Virus record (IMG/VR): IMGVR_UViG_3300042691_008788
Location: 92,619 to 156,618 of that record
Strand: one strand, 5' to 3'
Source: a virus
Length of the DNA stretch: 64,000 nt
Below the pieces are notes generated by a model. That model worked only from the letters and a program-made list of their open reading frames with translations. It searched no databases and was not told the DNA's origin. The position numbers and the translations under genes are program-made. Shown here piece after piece: positions 25,294 to 34,429 of the stretch. The stretch's first letter is position 1; each line of letters starts with the position of its first letter.

Positions 25294-27201
25294 TTAGATG
25301 ATCTCAGTAAAGGTGCTATCTGTTCTTGTTGCAATGAAGTTCAACTGAATGAAGTTGATAGACCGCGCTGGCTTAATGTAAATGTCTGCCACGAACTGAT
25401 TGCGGTCGATGACTTCTCCAGTGTTATTGGTTTCATCACAAATCACTCTGAAGTCGGTGATACCTCTTTGTGCCTGAACATTACGGAGATATGGAATGGT
25501 AAGGTTCCTGAACTGTGAGCGAGTAAACTCATCATTGAATTCGAACAATGAGTATTTAGCGGCTGTGGAGATTGCTTTTTCAAGGGTGATGAAAAGCCGC
25601 CTGACATTGATGCGGTCAAATGCACTTGGCTTCTTCAACATGGTCTTGTCGCCAAAGAGGATGGTTCCCTCTCCGCTGAATGTAGCAACTGGATTTACAT
25701 TTGCGACATAGAGAAGATCTCTTGCTGCTTGGTCTGGATTGAATGCCAACTTGATGACATTCTTGACTGTTCCTCTGTTTAGACCCGCTGGAGAAAACCA
25801 AGATTGTGTTGCAAACTCTGCACGGGCGCAAATACCAGCAATGTCAGCATTGAGCGGAACATAGCGGAACATGTCATTGTACTTGTCGTAGATATATTTC
25901 CAACCGCTATCCATCACGACATAGGAGGAATTGATTCCGTATGTTGTGTTTCTTGTGGTAAGAATGTTATTTGTTGCGACTGATTGTGTCTTGTTTAGAA
26001 CATCTGTAAGAAGTGGAGACACAAACAACACGCAATCCTTGCGTTCATTTACAAGATCAGATAGCAACTTTACTGTGGTTGCATCAGATCGACCAGAGAT
26101 AAGAAGAGAAATATCAACATTGTCTCGGTCGATGAACTTGCTGTATCCCTTAGTGTAGATATTTGCTGTCGATGAAGCAGCACCAGTGCCTCCGCTAAGG
26201 CTATAGCGAGAAACCTTGGCAGCAGCATATCCACCGCTGATATCAGAGAATGTGGTTGTAAGATCTTGTGGAACAGATGCTCCCCAAAGTGTCTCAAGAT
26301 TACCAGCCCAAATGTAGTTCGACTGTGAGTTGATCACCGACGAAACATAGTTTGGTGCGCCGTCATTGTCCCGAGCATCATATGCCTTGGAGACATTTTG
26401 GAATGTCTCAAGAATCGTACCCTTGGTTCCCGTGAATAGACCATCTTCGTCAATGACTACGACATTGAGTTCGTCATTAGAGCCACCCTTTGCGGAGGCT
26501 TGTGTGCTTGTTTCGGCTGTGAGTTGGAATAGATCGGCATACTTACTGCGGAACTTGACATCCGCACTTAGACCGATGACGCTTGCAACATATGTCTTTG
26601 TTGTGACCGTGTTTCCCGCTGCCGAATCGACAAGGAATGTCTGAGAGAACTGATTTGTCTGATAGATCAACTTGTCATTTTCTTCAAGAGTTCCGCCAAG
26701 AACTGTTGAGAATCTGATGGTATTTGTTCCGATTGTTGCTGTTGCTCCAACCACAACAGAAGCCTCACCATTGCCGTCTAGAACCACGACTTTGAGTGAA
26801 TTTCCCAAAACACCAGGATAACGAGCATAGAAGGAAGCAGTTAGACCAGATGCGGCCTCACCACCAAGAACATCCTCATTTACATACTGCAAGCCCGTAA
26901 AGCCAGAGGAGTTTGCATTTGTTTCATCAGATCCAACAGCACGAACAATCCGAAGGTCACGACCATACTGAAGGAAGTTTGCTGCACAGTGAAAATCTAT
27001 TCCGTTTTCATCCCTTAAGGGCTTTCCAAAGATACGGACTAGATCGTCTTCTGAAGTTACGGTTACTATTTTTTCTGCTGGACCCCATTGAAAGACTCCC
27101 GCGATGGCACCAGTGGCAGTTGCCACATTTGGAACAATCGTCGTAAGATCAATTTCCGAATAATTCACACCAGGGCTAAGTTGTACAGGTATTCTGCTCA
27201 T
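25294..27201 (-). CDS. 18: gp18-like tail sheath protein, standard length (635 aa)
   Basis: Contractile sheath subunit close in length to T4 gp18 (659 aa). Seen: LSPGVNYSEIDLTTIVPNVA, IAGVFQWGPAEKI, FGKPLRDENGIDFHCAANFL, RYPGVLGNSLKVVV, FSPAGLNRGTVKNVIKLAFN and the highly conserved C-terminal block KPSAFDRINVRRLFITLE through FVADIYIKPARSINFIQL. Being first in order after terminase and of normal size, it is the more likely main sheath protein. Separated from the long paralogue by only 11 bases. Confidence 0.95.
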   Translation of the reverse strand: MSRIPVQLSPGVNYSEIDLTTIVPNVATATGAIAGVFQWGPAEKIVTVTSEDDLVRIFGKPLRDENGIDFHCAANFLQYGRDLRIVRAVGSDETNANSSGFTGLQYVNEDVLGGEAASGLTASFYARYPGVLGNSLKVVVLDGNGEASVVVGATATIGTNTIRFSTVLGGTLEENDKLIYQTNQFSQTFLVDSAAGNTVTTKTYVASVIGLSADVKFRSKYADLFQLTAETSTQASAKGGSNDELNVVVIDEDGLFTGTKGTILETFQNVSKAYDARDNDGAPNYVSSVINSQSNYIWAGNLETLWGASVPQDLTTTFSDISGGYAAAKVSRYSLSGGTGAASSTANIYTKGYSKFIDRDNVDISLLISGRSDATTVKLLSDLVNERKDCVLFVSPLLTDVLNKTQSVATNNILTTRNTTYGINSSYVVMDSGWKYIYDKYNDMFRYVPLNADIAGICARAEFATQSWFSPAGLNRGTVKNVIKLAFNPDQAARDLLYVANVNPVATFSGEGTILFGDKTMLKKPSAFDRINVRRLFITLEKAISTAAKYSLFEFNDEFTRSQFRNLTIPYLRNVQAQRGITDFRVICDETNNTGEVIDRNQFVADIYIKPARSINFIQLNFIATRTDSTFTEII

Positions 27202-27251
27202 TTGGTTCTCCCGATGATTCTACAATGTATGTAGGATTTTTGGTATTTGAA

Positions 27252-28907
27252 TCAGTACCAAGAATTCATTCGAGAATCTCTGTCCTTGAACCACACAGAA
27301 CCATCTTCGCTTCGCTCAGGGGTAGAATCGTCAACTCCATCATCGATGAAGCCAAAAGGCGTCATCTCCTCCTCAAGTTTCGTGATCGTGTCCTGATATA
27401 TGTCTTTCCTGATATCCATGGAGGAAAGATCCTTGAAGTATGGTTGGGTGGATAGCCACCCAAATAGAACCAAGGTCATCACAAGATCGTCATTGTAACC
27501 AACCTCTGCCTCAAAAGAGTTCTTCTTGGAGATGAAGGCAAATAGTTCCTTGATGACATCGAAATCCTGTATCTGTAGCCTATCAGATTCAATCAGAGAC
27601 TTGAGGATGGAACACCCCGTGCGCTTTACCACCTCAGTTGTCCTGACTCCAAACTGACTTGTACCCGATCCAAAGCCACCGTCGAGAACCTGACCCTTTC
27701 GGCCACGCATGGTCGAGGACAATAGATTCTCATATTCCATCTCGCCATGGAGGATGTCTGCCACTTGACCACCCATGTCGTTGATCTCCACAAGCACATG
27801 GCAGTTGTTGTACTGCTTGGCTGCAACATGGATGGCATTTGGAAAGACCATGGGTGACATGGTATTGTTCCTGAAGGTAGCCACCAACTTATAAGGTGCT
27901 GTAGTTATGTCCACTACGGTGAATGCTGAGTAGTCATTTCCTGTTCCGCGAGAGACATCGACGCACATGACATAGATGTGCTTCTCCTCTGGTTTGCTAT
28001 AAACCTTAAATCCTTCCCCATTCTTGAATACTGGATCGACATAAGCCAGGGTCTTCAACTTGGATGGAGAAATAAGTGTATGGATGGAGCCTACAAAGTC
28101 GCAATCAAATTCTGTCCTAAACTGCTCCTCTGAAGTATTGGCAATCGTCTCTTCCTTCCACTTCTCGTCTCGGCCAGGTACATCCGACCAGTGAACATCG
28201 ATTGGAATGTAAGAGTTTCTATTGTTCGTAGCATCCGTCCACAACTTGTAGTATAGATTCATTCCGTGGGGAGTTGAAACTATGAATACTTTGGTTTCCT
28301 GACCCGATGAGATGGTGGGATATACCGACGAGAAGAACTCTTCCGCCACATTCTGAGGAACATATGCAAACTCGTCAAGGAAGATCATGTTGAACGATCC
28401 ACCACGAACCGCGCTTGAGGAAGTTGCCGATGCTAGAACCTTTGAGCCATTCTCAAGTTGTATGGAACCCTTATTCCATTCCAATACACCCTGCTGCAAC
28501 CACTTCGGTAGATACTCATACGCCAGTTTGAGGCGGGATAGGAGTTCCCGTGCAGTACTCAACTTGTTGGCAAGGATCGCCACATTGACGCTTTGGTTGA
28601 AGAGAACATAGTGCAAGATATATGCCGTAACAGTGGTAGACTTTCCACTCTGTCTCGGAAGTTTGGCAATGACGAACCTATTGCTATGAACGGTTCTTAC
28701 CATCTCTTCCTGAAAGTCGTATAGTTCAAATGGAACAAGACCCTTGTCGAGACTGATGATCTTGACATAGTTCTGTATGAAATAGATTGGATCTCTAGCG
28801 CACTTGGCATACTCCTCAAGTTGCTGCTGAGTCCATTCGTGTCTGACATCCGATGCCTTTAGGTTCGGATTGCCAAGATAGTTCTTTGTATTCTTAGTTT
28901 CCGCCAT
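27252..28907 (-). CDS. 17: gp17-like terminase large subunit
   Basis: DNA-packaging motor: N-terminal ATPase and C-terminal headful nuclease. 551 aa (T4 gp17 is 610 aa). Seen: Walker A PRQSGKST at residues 84-91, Walker B MIFLDE at 174-179, coupling motif IVSTPHG near 211, and RNase-H-like nuclease acids in CVDVSRGTGNDYSAF (near 319), VLVEINDMGG and YNDDLVMTL (near 478). The start overlaps the end of gp16 by 14 bases. Directly followed by the sheath genes, as in T4. Confidence 0.97.
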   Translation of the reverse strand: MAETKNTKNYLGNPNLKASDVRHEWTQQQLEEYAKCARDPIYFIQNYVKIISLDKGLVPFELYDFQEEMVRTVHSNRFVIAKLPRQSGKSTTVTAYILHYVLFNQSVNVAILANKLSTARELLSRLKLAYEYLPKWLQQGVLEWNKGSIQLENGSKVLASATSSSAVRGGSFNMIFLDEFAYVPQNVAEEFFSSVYPTISSGQETKVFIVSTPHGMNLYYKLWTDATNNRNSYIPIDVHWSDVPGRDEKWKEETIANTSEEQFRTEFDCDFVGSIHTLISPSKLKTLAYVDPVFKNGEGFKVYSKPEEKHIYVMCVDVSRGTGNDYSAFTVVDITTAPYKLVATFRNNTMSPMVFPNAIHVAAKQYNNCHVLVEINDMGGQVADILHGEMEYENLLSSTMRGRKGQVLDGGFGSGTSQFGVRTTEVVKRTGCSILKSLIESDRLQIQDFDVIKELFAFISKKNSFEAEVGYNDDLVMTLVLFGWLSTQPYFKDLSSMDIRKDIYQDTITKLEEEMTPFGFIDDGVDDSTPERSEDGSVWFKDRDSRMNSWY

Positions 28908-29379
28908 CTTCTATGATTTTCTTTGAAGAATCCAGAATCACATCTGTCTCTTTGAGTGCCTTTGCGAAACTTCTCTTTGGATTTATGAGTTCTTGTAGTT
29001 CTTTCGTAGAACCAAGGAATATGGCATTTGTGGTATTGTTGACCGTCTTCTGCTCGTACTTGTCTTCCTTGATGGTCTTCATGCGCTGATGCAGTTCAAC
29101 AAGATCCTTGTTTGTCTCTGCCACGGCTTTGATCATCTGTGCGACTACCTCGTAAGCGCGGGGAGAATCACCCTCGCTTGCCACCTTCAACACACCATCG
29201 ATGGCTTGAAACCCAAGACCAACAAGTTCCTTGAGGTTCTGTCGCGCCTTTTGAAAGTCTTTTTCAGCATCGTCCATGTCAACGATTGCTTCTATTGCTT
29301 GTGGTGGTTTTGCCACAATGGCTTTTGGTTCGGGATCCATATTGAGGATCTCCGATAGATTTTCATCCATCTTGCTCAT
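28894..29379 (-). CDS. 16: gp16-like terminase small subunit
   Basis: Recognises DNA and regulates the packaging ATPase, usually as an oligomeric ring. 161 aa (T4 gp16 is 164 aa). Helical throughout, with the family pattern DDAEKDFQKARQNLKELVG, SPRAYEVVAQMIKAVAETN and a downstream TNAIFLGSTKELQELIN. The acidic N-terminus has two candidate ATG codons three residues apart. The first was kept. The stop overlaps the gp17 start, so translation is coupled. The gene before it is an unknown 819-aa protein instead of gp15. Confidence 0.92.
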   Translation of the reverse strand: MSKMDENLSEILNMDPEPKAIVAKPPQAIEAIVDMDDAEKDFQKARQNLKELVGLGFQAIDGVLKVASEGDSPRAYEVVAQMIKAVAETNKDLVELHQRMKTIKEDKYEQKTVNNTTNAIFLGSTKELQELINPKRSFAKALKETDVILDSSKKIIEDGGN

Positions 29380-29386
29380 GATAAAA

Positions 29387-31846
29387 TCACCTTCCTACGA
29401 ACTGATCCGTAGATCTATACTCCGCTAGAGTAGTTATCTTATTATCTGAGAAATATTCAGACGCAGCGACTAACTGCTCCTTTGTTAGTTCGAAATATGC
29501 ATCTCTCATTATTGAATATGCAACATTTATATTGTTGTTTGTTGTTGTCTGCCATCTATCTCGTAGATTTGTGTTTTTATAAAGTATTGATTCTTCATTT
29601 AGAGGAACCGCATACCACAGAAATTCACCATTGAAACCATAGGGTATCTTTGTATTACCACCCGTCAGACCAGTGTTTGATTCAAATACTCTATAATCAC
29701 TAAATCTACCAGATCTAAATGTGTTTAGATAGTTAGAGTGATCTGCTTCAGCAGCAGTAAGCCCAAAATCAAAAAGTTGTTCTGAAAATGTCATCTGAAA
29801 TTGCAGTTGCTGTAGATTAAAGAAATATGTCTCCAATCCACGAATGAATGCTGTGATCGGATCAGAACCAGATATACCGCGATTAGTCACAACTTTTGTA
29901 TACTCATCGCTCCCTCTTGCAATATTTCCAAGATAGAAACCTTGATATAGTAAATTATCAACATCGTTCTTCATGATGAATCCATTTGCTGGAACAACAC
30001 TATTGAACAGTGGTTTTACTAAGTATTCAACAAAATCTTCTGGTCTATAGGGGACTGACCCGCCGCGAGTAAGATCATAATCTTCATTTCTACCAGAGAG
30101 AACGGGCATGATTCTGTAGTTGAACTTGCCGCGCTCATCAAGGAGGAGTTTCCACATCTTCAATGCTGAATGAATACTTGCCTTCATCGACTCCTTAAGG
30201 TTATACAGTCTTTCAGCGGTATTACCACCAAAGTCTTGGTGAATGGTGCAATCTCTTCTTGAAGTGTGATTTCTTGTTATGCTATTCTGATAAGAACCCT
30301 TCAACTGCATTGGAATATATGGATTGAAGCGGGGATTAAAATCCATGGCAAAGAAATTCATATCCTTATAACCACCATATTGCAACTGTTCTGCATAGAT
30401 GTCATAGTAGTATGAATCAAGGAAATTCATCGTTGTTCCAAGTGGACCTCTAGGACCATTGTTGTCTGTAAACAACTTTAGAATATTTGCTGGAACAAGT
30501 TTTGATGCTTCATATGTGTTTGAGGCAGCAGTTGTAGAACCACCAAGCATAAAATATTCGGGATAGAAAGATGAGTTTCCTGTGAGAGACTTGTGGTAAG
30601 AGTTCCAGCCCGAAGAACCACCAGAACCACCGAATGATGTCGCACCAGTTGATCCAAGATAGTTGTATGTTGATGGTGGTGGGTAGAAAGTAACACCCGC
30701 TATCCTGTTGAGATAAAACGATGCACCAACGCTTGCATATGGTCCCGTGGCATCGGTCGCTGTTCCTGGCGTTGGTATTTTTGCCGACCAGCCAAACACG
30801 GATGTAGTGTATGGATAGTTGTACTGACCAGTATTAAGATCAGTTGCCGTTGTTCTATATCTTCTCGGATAAGTCTTCACTTCAGAGAAGAATCTTTCAT
30901 TGAAACTCTTGGCAAGATTGAAGCCATCAAGATTGATGTACGAACCAGTTTTACCAGAGGAACGAACTAATTCAACATTCCACCCAGGATTTGCAGAGTT
31001 TCCTGCATACTGAGAAATAATATTAGTTGCTGTATCCGTATAGTCATTGTCAGAATATTTGATGAACTGATAGTGAGGCTCAAATGAAGTCAATATGCCA
31101 GAGAATGTAATTCCTCTATCCAACAGTATTGCAAGATTTCTTCTTGTTGAGAAGAAAATATCAGGCGTGAAATACATGGATTTCACTGATTGTGTTATAC
31201 CATTGCTTGCAGACAATCCAAAATATAGAGGTGAGTCTAATGTTCCTGTTGGTAGGTTATTTGTGTGGGTCAATCCAAGAATAGAGGGACTGAACATTAA
31301 CTGAAATGGTGTTATTACACCGCCGAAGTTCACAAGTGTATAGGTTCCTGCCGATGCACCTTTAAGAGTAACTCCAGTAAATGCTGTGACACCATAGGGC
31401 TGATTTGCACCAGTTATGCTATAGAACTGAGGATATTGTAGAAGTATGTTCGTGTTATCTTGCAGAGAGTTGAATGCGCCATAGGAGTTGGTTCCTGTGA
31501 TAATTCCATACTCCGAACTCTCAAGTTGATCCATGTCATAGACCATCTTGTGTTTCAATGATAGCATCTGCGTTACACCAGCGGTAAATCTGGCGTACTC
31601 ATATGTCAATCCGTCATCCGCTGCCGATATTCCTTGAGCAAAGATTGTTACATCTTCAGTTGGTGCAAGATATGGAATAACATCTCTACTAAAGAATATT
31701 ACTGGAGTTATTTCTTTCTGCTCGACCGTGATGCGAATTTTTTTGATTGTATTAGCCGTTGTCAAATCAGCAGACTCAGTAGCCACAGTTATGATGCGGT
31801 ACTGATCAAGGAATCCGTCTAGGTTTCTCTCTGCTGTTGATGGCAT
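29387..31846 (-). CDS. Unknown large structural-type protein, 819 aa, between gp15 and gp16
   Basis: I do not recognise this protein. It is rich in Gly, Ser, Thr, Tyr and Asn with no membrane segment, as in virion structural proteins. The N-terminus (IKKIRITVEQKEITPVIFFS) looks like a beta domain. The middle (about 380-450) is Gly/Ser-rich (STGATSFGGSGGSSGWN). The C-terminal third is more helical and aromatic (SIHSALKMWKLLLDERGKFN, YFFNLQQLQFQMTFSEQLFD), and resembles neck- or baseplate-wedge-type proteins only in composition. In T4 nothing lies between genes 15 and 16. The one-base overlap with gp15 (TAATG) suggests a late virion component, maybe a neck or collar decoration. That is inference. 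Confidence 0.8.
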   Translation of the reverse strand: MPSTAERNLDGFLDQYRIITVATESADLTTANTIKKIRITVEQKEITPVIFFSRDVIPYLAPTEDVTIFAQGISAADDGLTYEYARFTAGVTQMLSLKHKMVYDMDQLESSEYGIITGTNSYGAFNSLQDNTNILLQYPQFYSITGANQPYGVTAFTGVTLKGASAGTYTLVNFGGVITPFQLMFSPSILGLTHTNNLPTGTLDSPLYFGLSASNGITQSVKSMYFTPDIFFSTRRNLAILLDRGITFSGILTSFEPHYQFIKYSDNDYTDTATNIISQYAGNSANPGWNVELVRSSGKTGSYINLDGFNLAKSFNERFFSEVKTYPRRYRTTATDLNTGQYNYPYTTSVFGWSAKIPTPGTATDATGPYASVGASFYLNRIAGVTFYPPPSTYNYLGSTGATSFGGSGGSSGWNSYHKSLTGNSSFYPEYFMLGGSTTAASNTYEASKLVPANILKLFTDNNGPRGPLGTTMNFLDSYYYDIYAEQLQYGGYKDMNFFAMDFNPRFNPYIPMQLKGSYQNSITRNHTSRRDCTIHQDFGGNTAERLYNLKESMKASIHSALKMWKLLLDERGKFNYRIMPVLSGRNEDYDLTRGGSVPYRPEDFVEYLVKPLFNSVVPANGFIMKNDVDNLLYQGFYLGNIARGSDEYTKVVTNRGISGSDPITAFIRGLETYFFNLQQLQFQMTFSEQLFDFGLTAAEADHSNYLNTFRSGRFSDYRVFESNTGLTGGNTKIPYGFNGEFLWYAVPLNEESILYKNTNLRDRWQTTTNNNINVAYSIMRDAYFELTKEQLVAASEYFSDNKITTLAEYRSTDQFVGR

Positions 31847-32508
31847 TATTCGTCCGTTAGTTCTCTGAATGTAAGGTCGATTTCTCTAATGAGTCCAGAC
31901 TGTCTGATTGGTCCGAAGATGTATGACTTGGTTTGAAAAATCAAAGAATGCGTTATGAGTCTTCTATCATTTAGATCACCCTCATAATCCTCAACTGTAT
32001 TGACTGATGACAGTATAACTGGCACATCAACTCTTCTATCTAGTTCTGTGAAATTCATGCTGATAGTGAAGTCTGGTGTGAAGTATGGCAGTATCTGTTC
32101 TATGATCTGATATCCATCATCTATGTTACGATTCATTATATTGAGAGTAAACTCAATGTTGTATGGAACCTCGCTATAAGCATATGAGATTGTTCCGTCT
32201 GTTTCGTCTCTGGCAGAATAAACCTTGTTAAGACTATTCAATTTTCTATTTGTGTCGTATACCATCGATGATATCTCAAACGACATTCGTGGCAATATAT
32301 TTTCAAAACTGCTTCTGGCTGGATCAGCCTCATCAAGTTCCTTAATCTTTCGGACAAACTTTTCTTTTGGTCCATATGATATCGGGACTTTGATTTTCTT
32401 CAGTTCAGTTCCAGCAGAGTCTTTGCGGGAGATGTATATCTCGTTGAATAGCGAGCCAAAAGCCACTACAAGTTTTCTTATACTACCATGGTAGAAGTAT
32501 CGAAACAT
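31846..32508 (-). CDS. 15: gp15-like tail sheath terminator / tail completion protein
   Basis: Caps the sheath and joins the tail to the neck. 220 aa (T4 gp15 is 272 aa). Seen: opening FRYFYHGSIRKLVVAFGSLF, which matches the gp15 start pattern, then KIKVPISYGPKEKFV, LPRMSFEISSMVYDTNRKLN, YSEVPYNIEFTLNIM and DDGYQIIEQILPYFTPDF, all characteristic of this family. Start overlaps the gp14 stop (TGATG), as in the T4 order 13-14-15. Confidence 0.95.
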   Translation of the reverse strand: MFRYFYHGSIRKLVVAFGSLFNEIYISRKDSAGTELKKIKVPISYGPKEKFVRKIKELDEADPARSSFENILPRMSFEISSMVYDTNRKLNSLNKVYSARDETDGTISYAYSEVPYNIEFTLNIMNRNIDDGYQIIEQILPYFTPDFTISMNFTELDRRVDVPVILSSVNTVEDYEGDLNDRRLITHSLIFQTKSYIFGPIRQSGLIREIDLTFRELTDE

Positions 32509-33362
32509 CAGTAGTTGCCCTCTGAGAATGGATCCTTATCGGTGAAATCAATGATGTCTAGAGTTGCTCTTTCTTTCTCTAGTTCATCCCCATCATCATT
32601 GTTAGCATTCACAAACTTCTTTTCAGTAGTAACAAGAGAATCATATGAAGCAAATGCGTTTGATTTTTCTCCGCGTATGAATACAAGAGAAGATGGAGTT
32701 CCTGTTTCCGTGTGAACTTGAATTGCATTAGTGAGAGCGTTGAAGTTCAATATCGTTGCAGACCAAGAAGAACTTCCGAGACAGATTCCTTGATATATCT
32801 TCTCACCCTCAAAGAAGGCACCACACACTCCACTGATTGTGAATTCTCTGACATCTGTGAGAATGTTCTGTTCAATGTCATCAACTTCCTTGATCTCAGT
32901 ATCAATCTGCTCACCAGAGTAGCGGAAGAGTTCGCAGGAAATCTCGTAGGCAAAGAATGAATTTCTTGATCCAACATACTTAACTTCATAGATTCCGCCA
33001 TACTCAGGAAAGTAGATTAGATCGCCTTCCTGTGGCTTGGTATCGGTGCCATACTTGGCGGCTTCTTCGCTAAATCTCTTTTTGGAAACCATTAGAGTCA
33101 CGGAATCCTGAAGATTGATTCCGAATTTATCCATGATCTTATTCTGCGTTTCAAAGAACTCGTAGTTTGAAACAAACATCTCTATCTGAAAACTACGATC
33201 AAACTTTGATATGGTATCTTCACCAAACAGATTGTCTAGATTCTGAAACTTGCGAAAGATATAATGGACATCGAAGCCATAGATCTTTATCTGCTCGACC
33301 ACAAGTTGTTCGAACAAATCTGACTCGCGTGATGATACCTTAAAGTAGTTGTTGCGAGCCAT
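32508..33362 (-). CDS. 14: gp14-like neck protein
   Basis: Head-tail connector component working with gp13 after DNA packaging. 284 aa (T4 gp14 is 256 aa). Seen: MARNNYFKVSSRESDLFEQL, then IKIYGFDVHYIFRK, LFGEDTISKFDRSFQIEMFV and GDLIYFPEYGGIYEVKYV, a pattern of T4-type neck proteins. C-terminal part is acidic (DDGDELEKERATLDI). The ATG follows the gp13 stop without gap (TAAATG). Confidence 0.95.
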   Translation of the reverse strand: MARNNYFKVSSRESDLFEQLVVEQIKIYGFDVHYIFRKFQNLDNLFGEDTISKFDRSFQIEMFVSNYEFFETQNKIMDKFGINLQDSVTLMVSKKRFSEEAAKYGTDTKPQEGDLIYFPEYGGIYEVKYVGSRNSFFAYEISCELFRYSGEQIDTEIKEVDDIEQNILTDVREFTISGVCGAFFEGEKIYQGICLGSSSWSATILNFNALTNAIQVHTETGTPSSLVFIRGEKSNAFASYDSLVTTEKKFVNANNDDGDELEKERATLDIIDFTDKDPFSEGNY

Positions 33363-34133
33363 TTATCCCACCATGAAATCTGTTGGAAGTTCGTACTTGC
33401 TTTGGACCGTGTCTTCAATCTGAGTCAACTCTGTCATGGAATCATTGTACATGCTACGAGAATCAAACTGCATTCCGCCTGGTAGAGCGATGTTGGAGAA
33501 TTTGCTTAGGTTGGAAGCCCATTGTCTCTTGATGAGTGCCGTGACATACTTCTTGAGGAGTATGTCGTTGTATATCTCTGGATAAGTCTCTGGATTCAAT
33601 GCCACATAGGCTTGCACCATCAACTTATCACCAACTCCAAAAGTCTCTGACCAATCTGTATTGATCTTCAACTTGTTGGTAACACGGCTGAATCCAACAC
33701 TCTTCTCTGGACTTAGGAACTGCTGTAAAAGAGAAAGATATTGCTTGGTTGTATCGTAATAAGATAGATTGGATGTACCCGTTAGAAAGCCGTTGAAATA
33801 GTCATTCAACATCAGTTGATACTGAACACTGAACATGCCGCTTTGTACGGCTTGATCTACGATGAATACTTTAGTGATGCTTATGATGTTTCCACCAGAT
33901 GAACCAGCCGAGATATTGTTGGTGTTGATGTACTTGTTATCAATATCTGTTTGTGTTATGACATATGGGAGATATGCCTCTTCGACACCATCAAAATGGT
34001 ACTCAGAGAAAAACTGCAATGCATCGTCTATACGATCCTCTACTTGAGCATCATCGACATTGATCTCAATAACGGGAAATCCGAGCCTTCTTAGAGCATA
34101 GTCCTTGAGTTCTTCTCTTGTGGTTACTGCCAT
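33363..34133 (-). CDS. 13: gp13-like neck protein
   Basis: Head-completion and neck protein binding the portal. 256 aa (T4 gp13 is 309 aa). Seen: TREELKDYALRRLGFPVIEI, then VEDRIDDALQFFSEYHFDGV, the standard N-terminal pattern of this family, then the IAGGSSGGN-like turn, VQYQLMLNDYFNGF and a C-terminal helical part with KRQWASNLSKFSNIALPGG. Just downstream of the fibre gene cluster and upstream of gp14 as in T4. Confidence 0.95.
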   Translation of the reverse strand: MAVTTREELKDYALRRLGFPVIEINVDDAQVEDRIDDALQFFSEYHFDGVEEAYLPYVITQTDIDNKYINTNNISAGSSGGNIISITKVFIVDQAVQSGMFSVQYQLMLNDYFNGFLTGTSNLSYYDTTKQYLSLLQQFLSPEKSVGFSRVTNKLKINTDWSETFGVGDKLMVQAYVALNPETYPEIYNDILLKKYVTALIKRQWASNLSKFSNIALPGGMQFDSRSMYNDSMTELTQIEDTVQSKYELPTDFMVG

Positions 34134-34135
34134 GT

Positions 34136-34420
34136 CTATCTCCCTTTGTTACGAAGATTCTCAAGGTGTCTTTCGTCTATTTCTCTTTGTGCCTTAGCCA
34201 TTCTAATTCCAACAACATTGGATACTATCTTTTTCATGGTTTGATCTAGTGATTCAACTGCCCACTGATTTCGTCCATCGGATTTGAAATGTCTTCTGCC
34301 ATCATAATAATGAATCAGACTGTCGGGGACATACTCTGGTACCACGGATCGTATGTCTTGAATCAAGAAAACTTCACCGTCTATAGTTGCTGTATTTTCA
34401 CATCGTCTAAATGTAGTCAT
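34136..34420 (-). CDS. Small unknown protein, 94 aa
   Basis: Not recognised. Two-part protein: the first half is beta-like (CENTATIDGEVFLIQDIRSV), and the second is a basic, charged helix (GIRMAKAQREIDERHLENLR) ending NKGR. No membrane segment. It sits between the LamG protein and gp13, with two bases to the gp13 start and nine bases from the stop of the upstream gene, so it is part of the late virion operon. Confidence 0.65.
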   Translation of the reverse strand: MTTFRRCENTATIDGEVFLIQDIRSVVPEYVPDSLIHYYDGRRHFKSDGRNQWAVESLDQTMKKIVSNVVGIRMAKAQREIDERHLENLRNKGR

Positions 34421-34429
34421 AGTTTAAAC

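Noticed and set aside
27220-27234. Inverted repeat CTAC...GTAG after the terminase gene
   Set aside because: Only four base pairs and not followed by a T run on the minus strand, so not a terminator.
33360-33367. GATAAATG spanning the gp13 stop and gp14 start
   Set aside because: It includes the start codon itself and so cannot promote that gene; it simply reflects the TAAATG junction.
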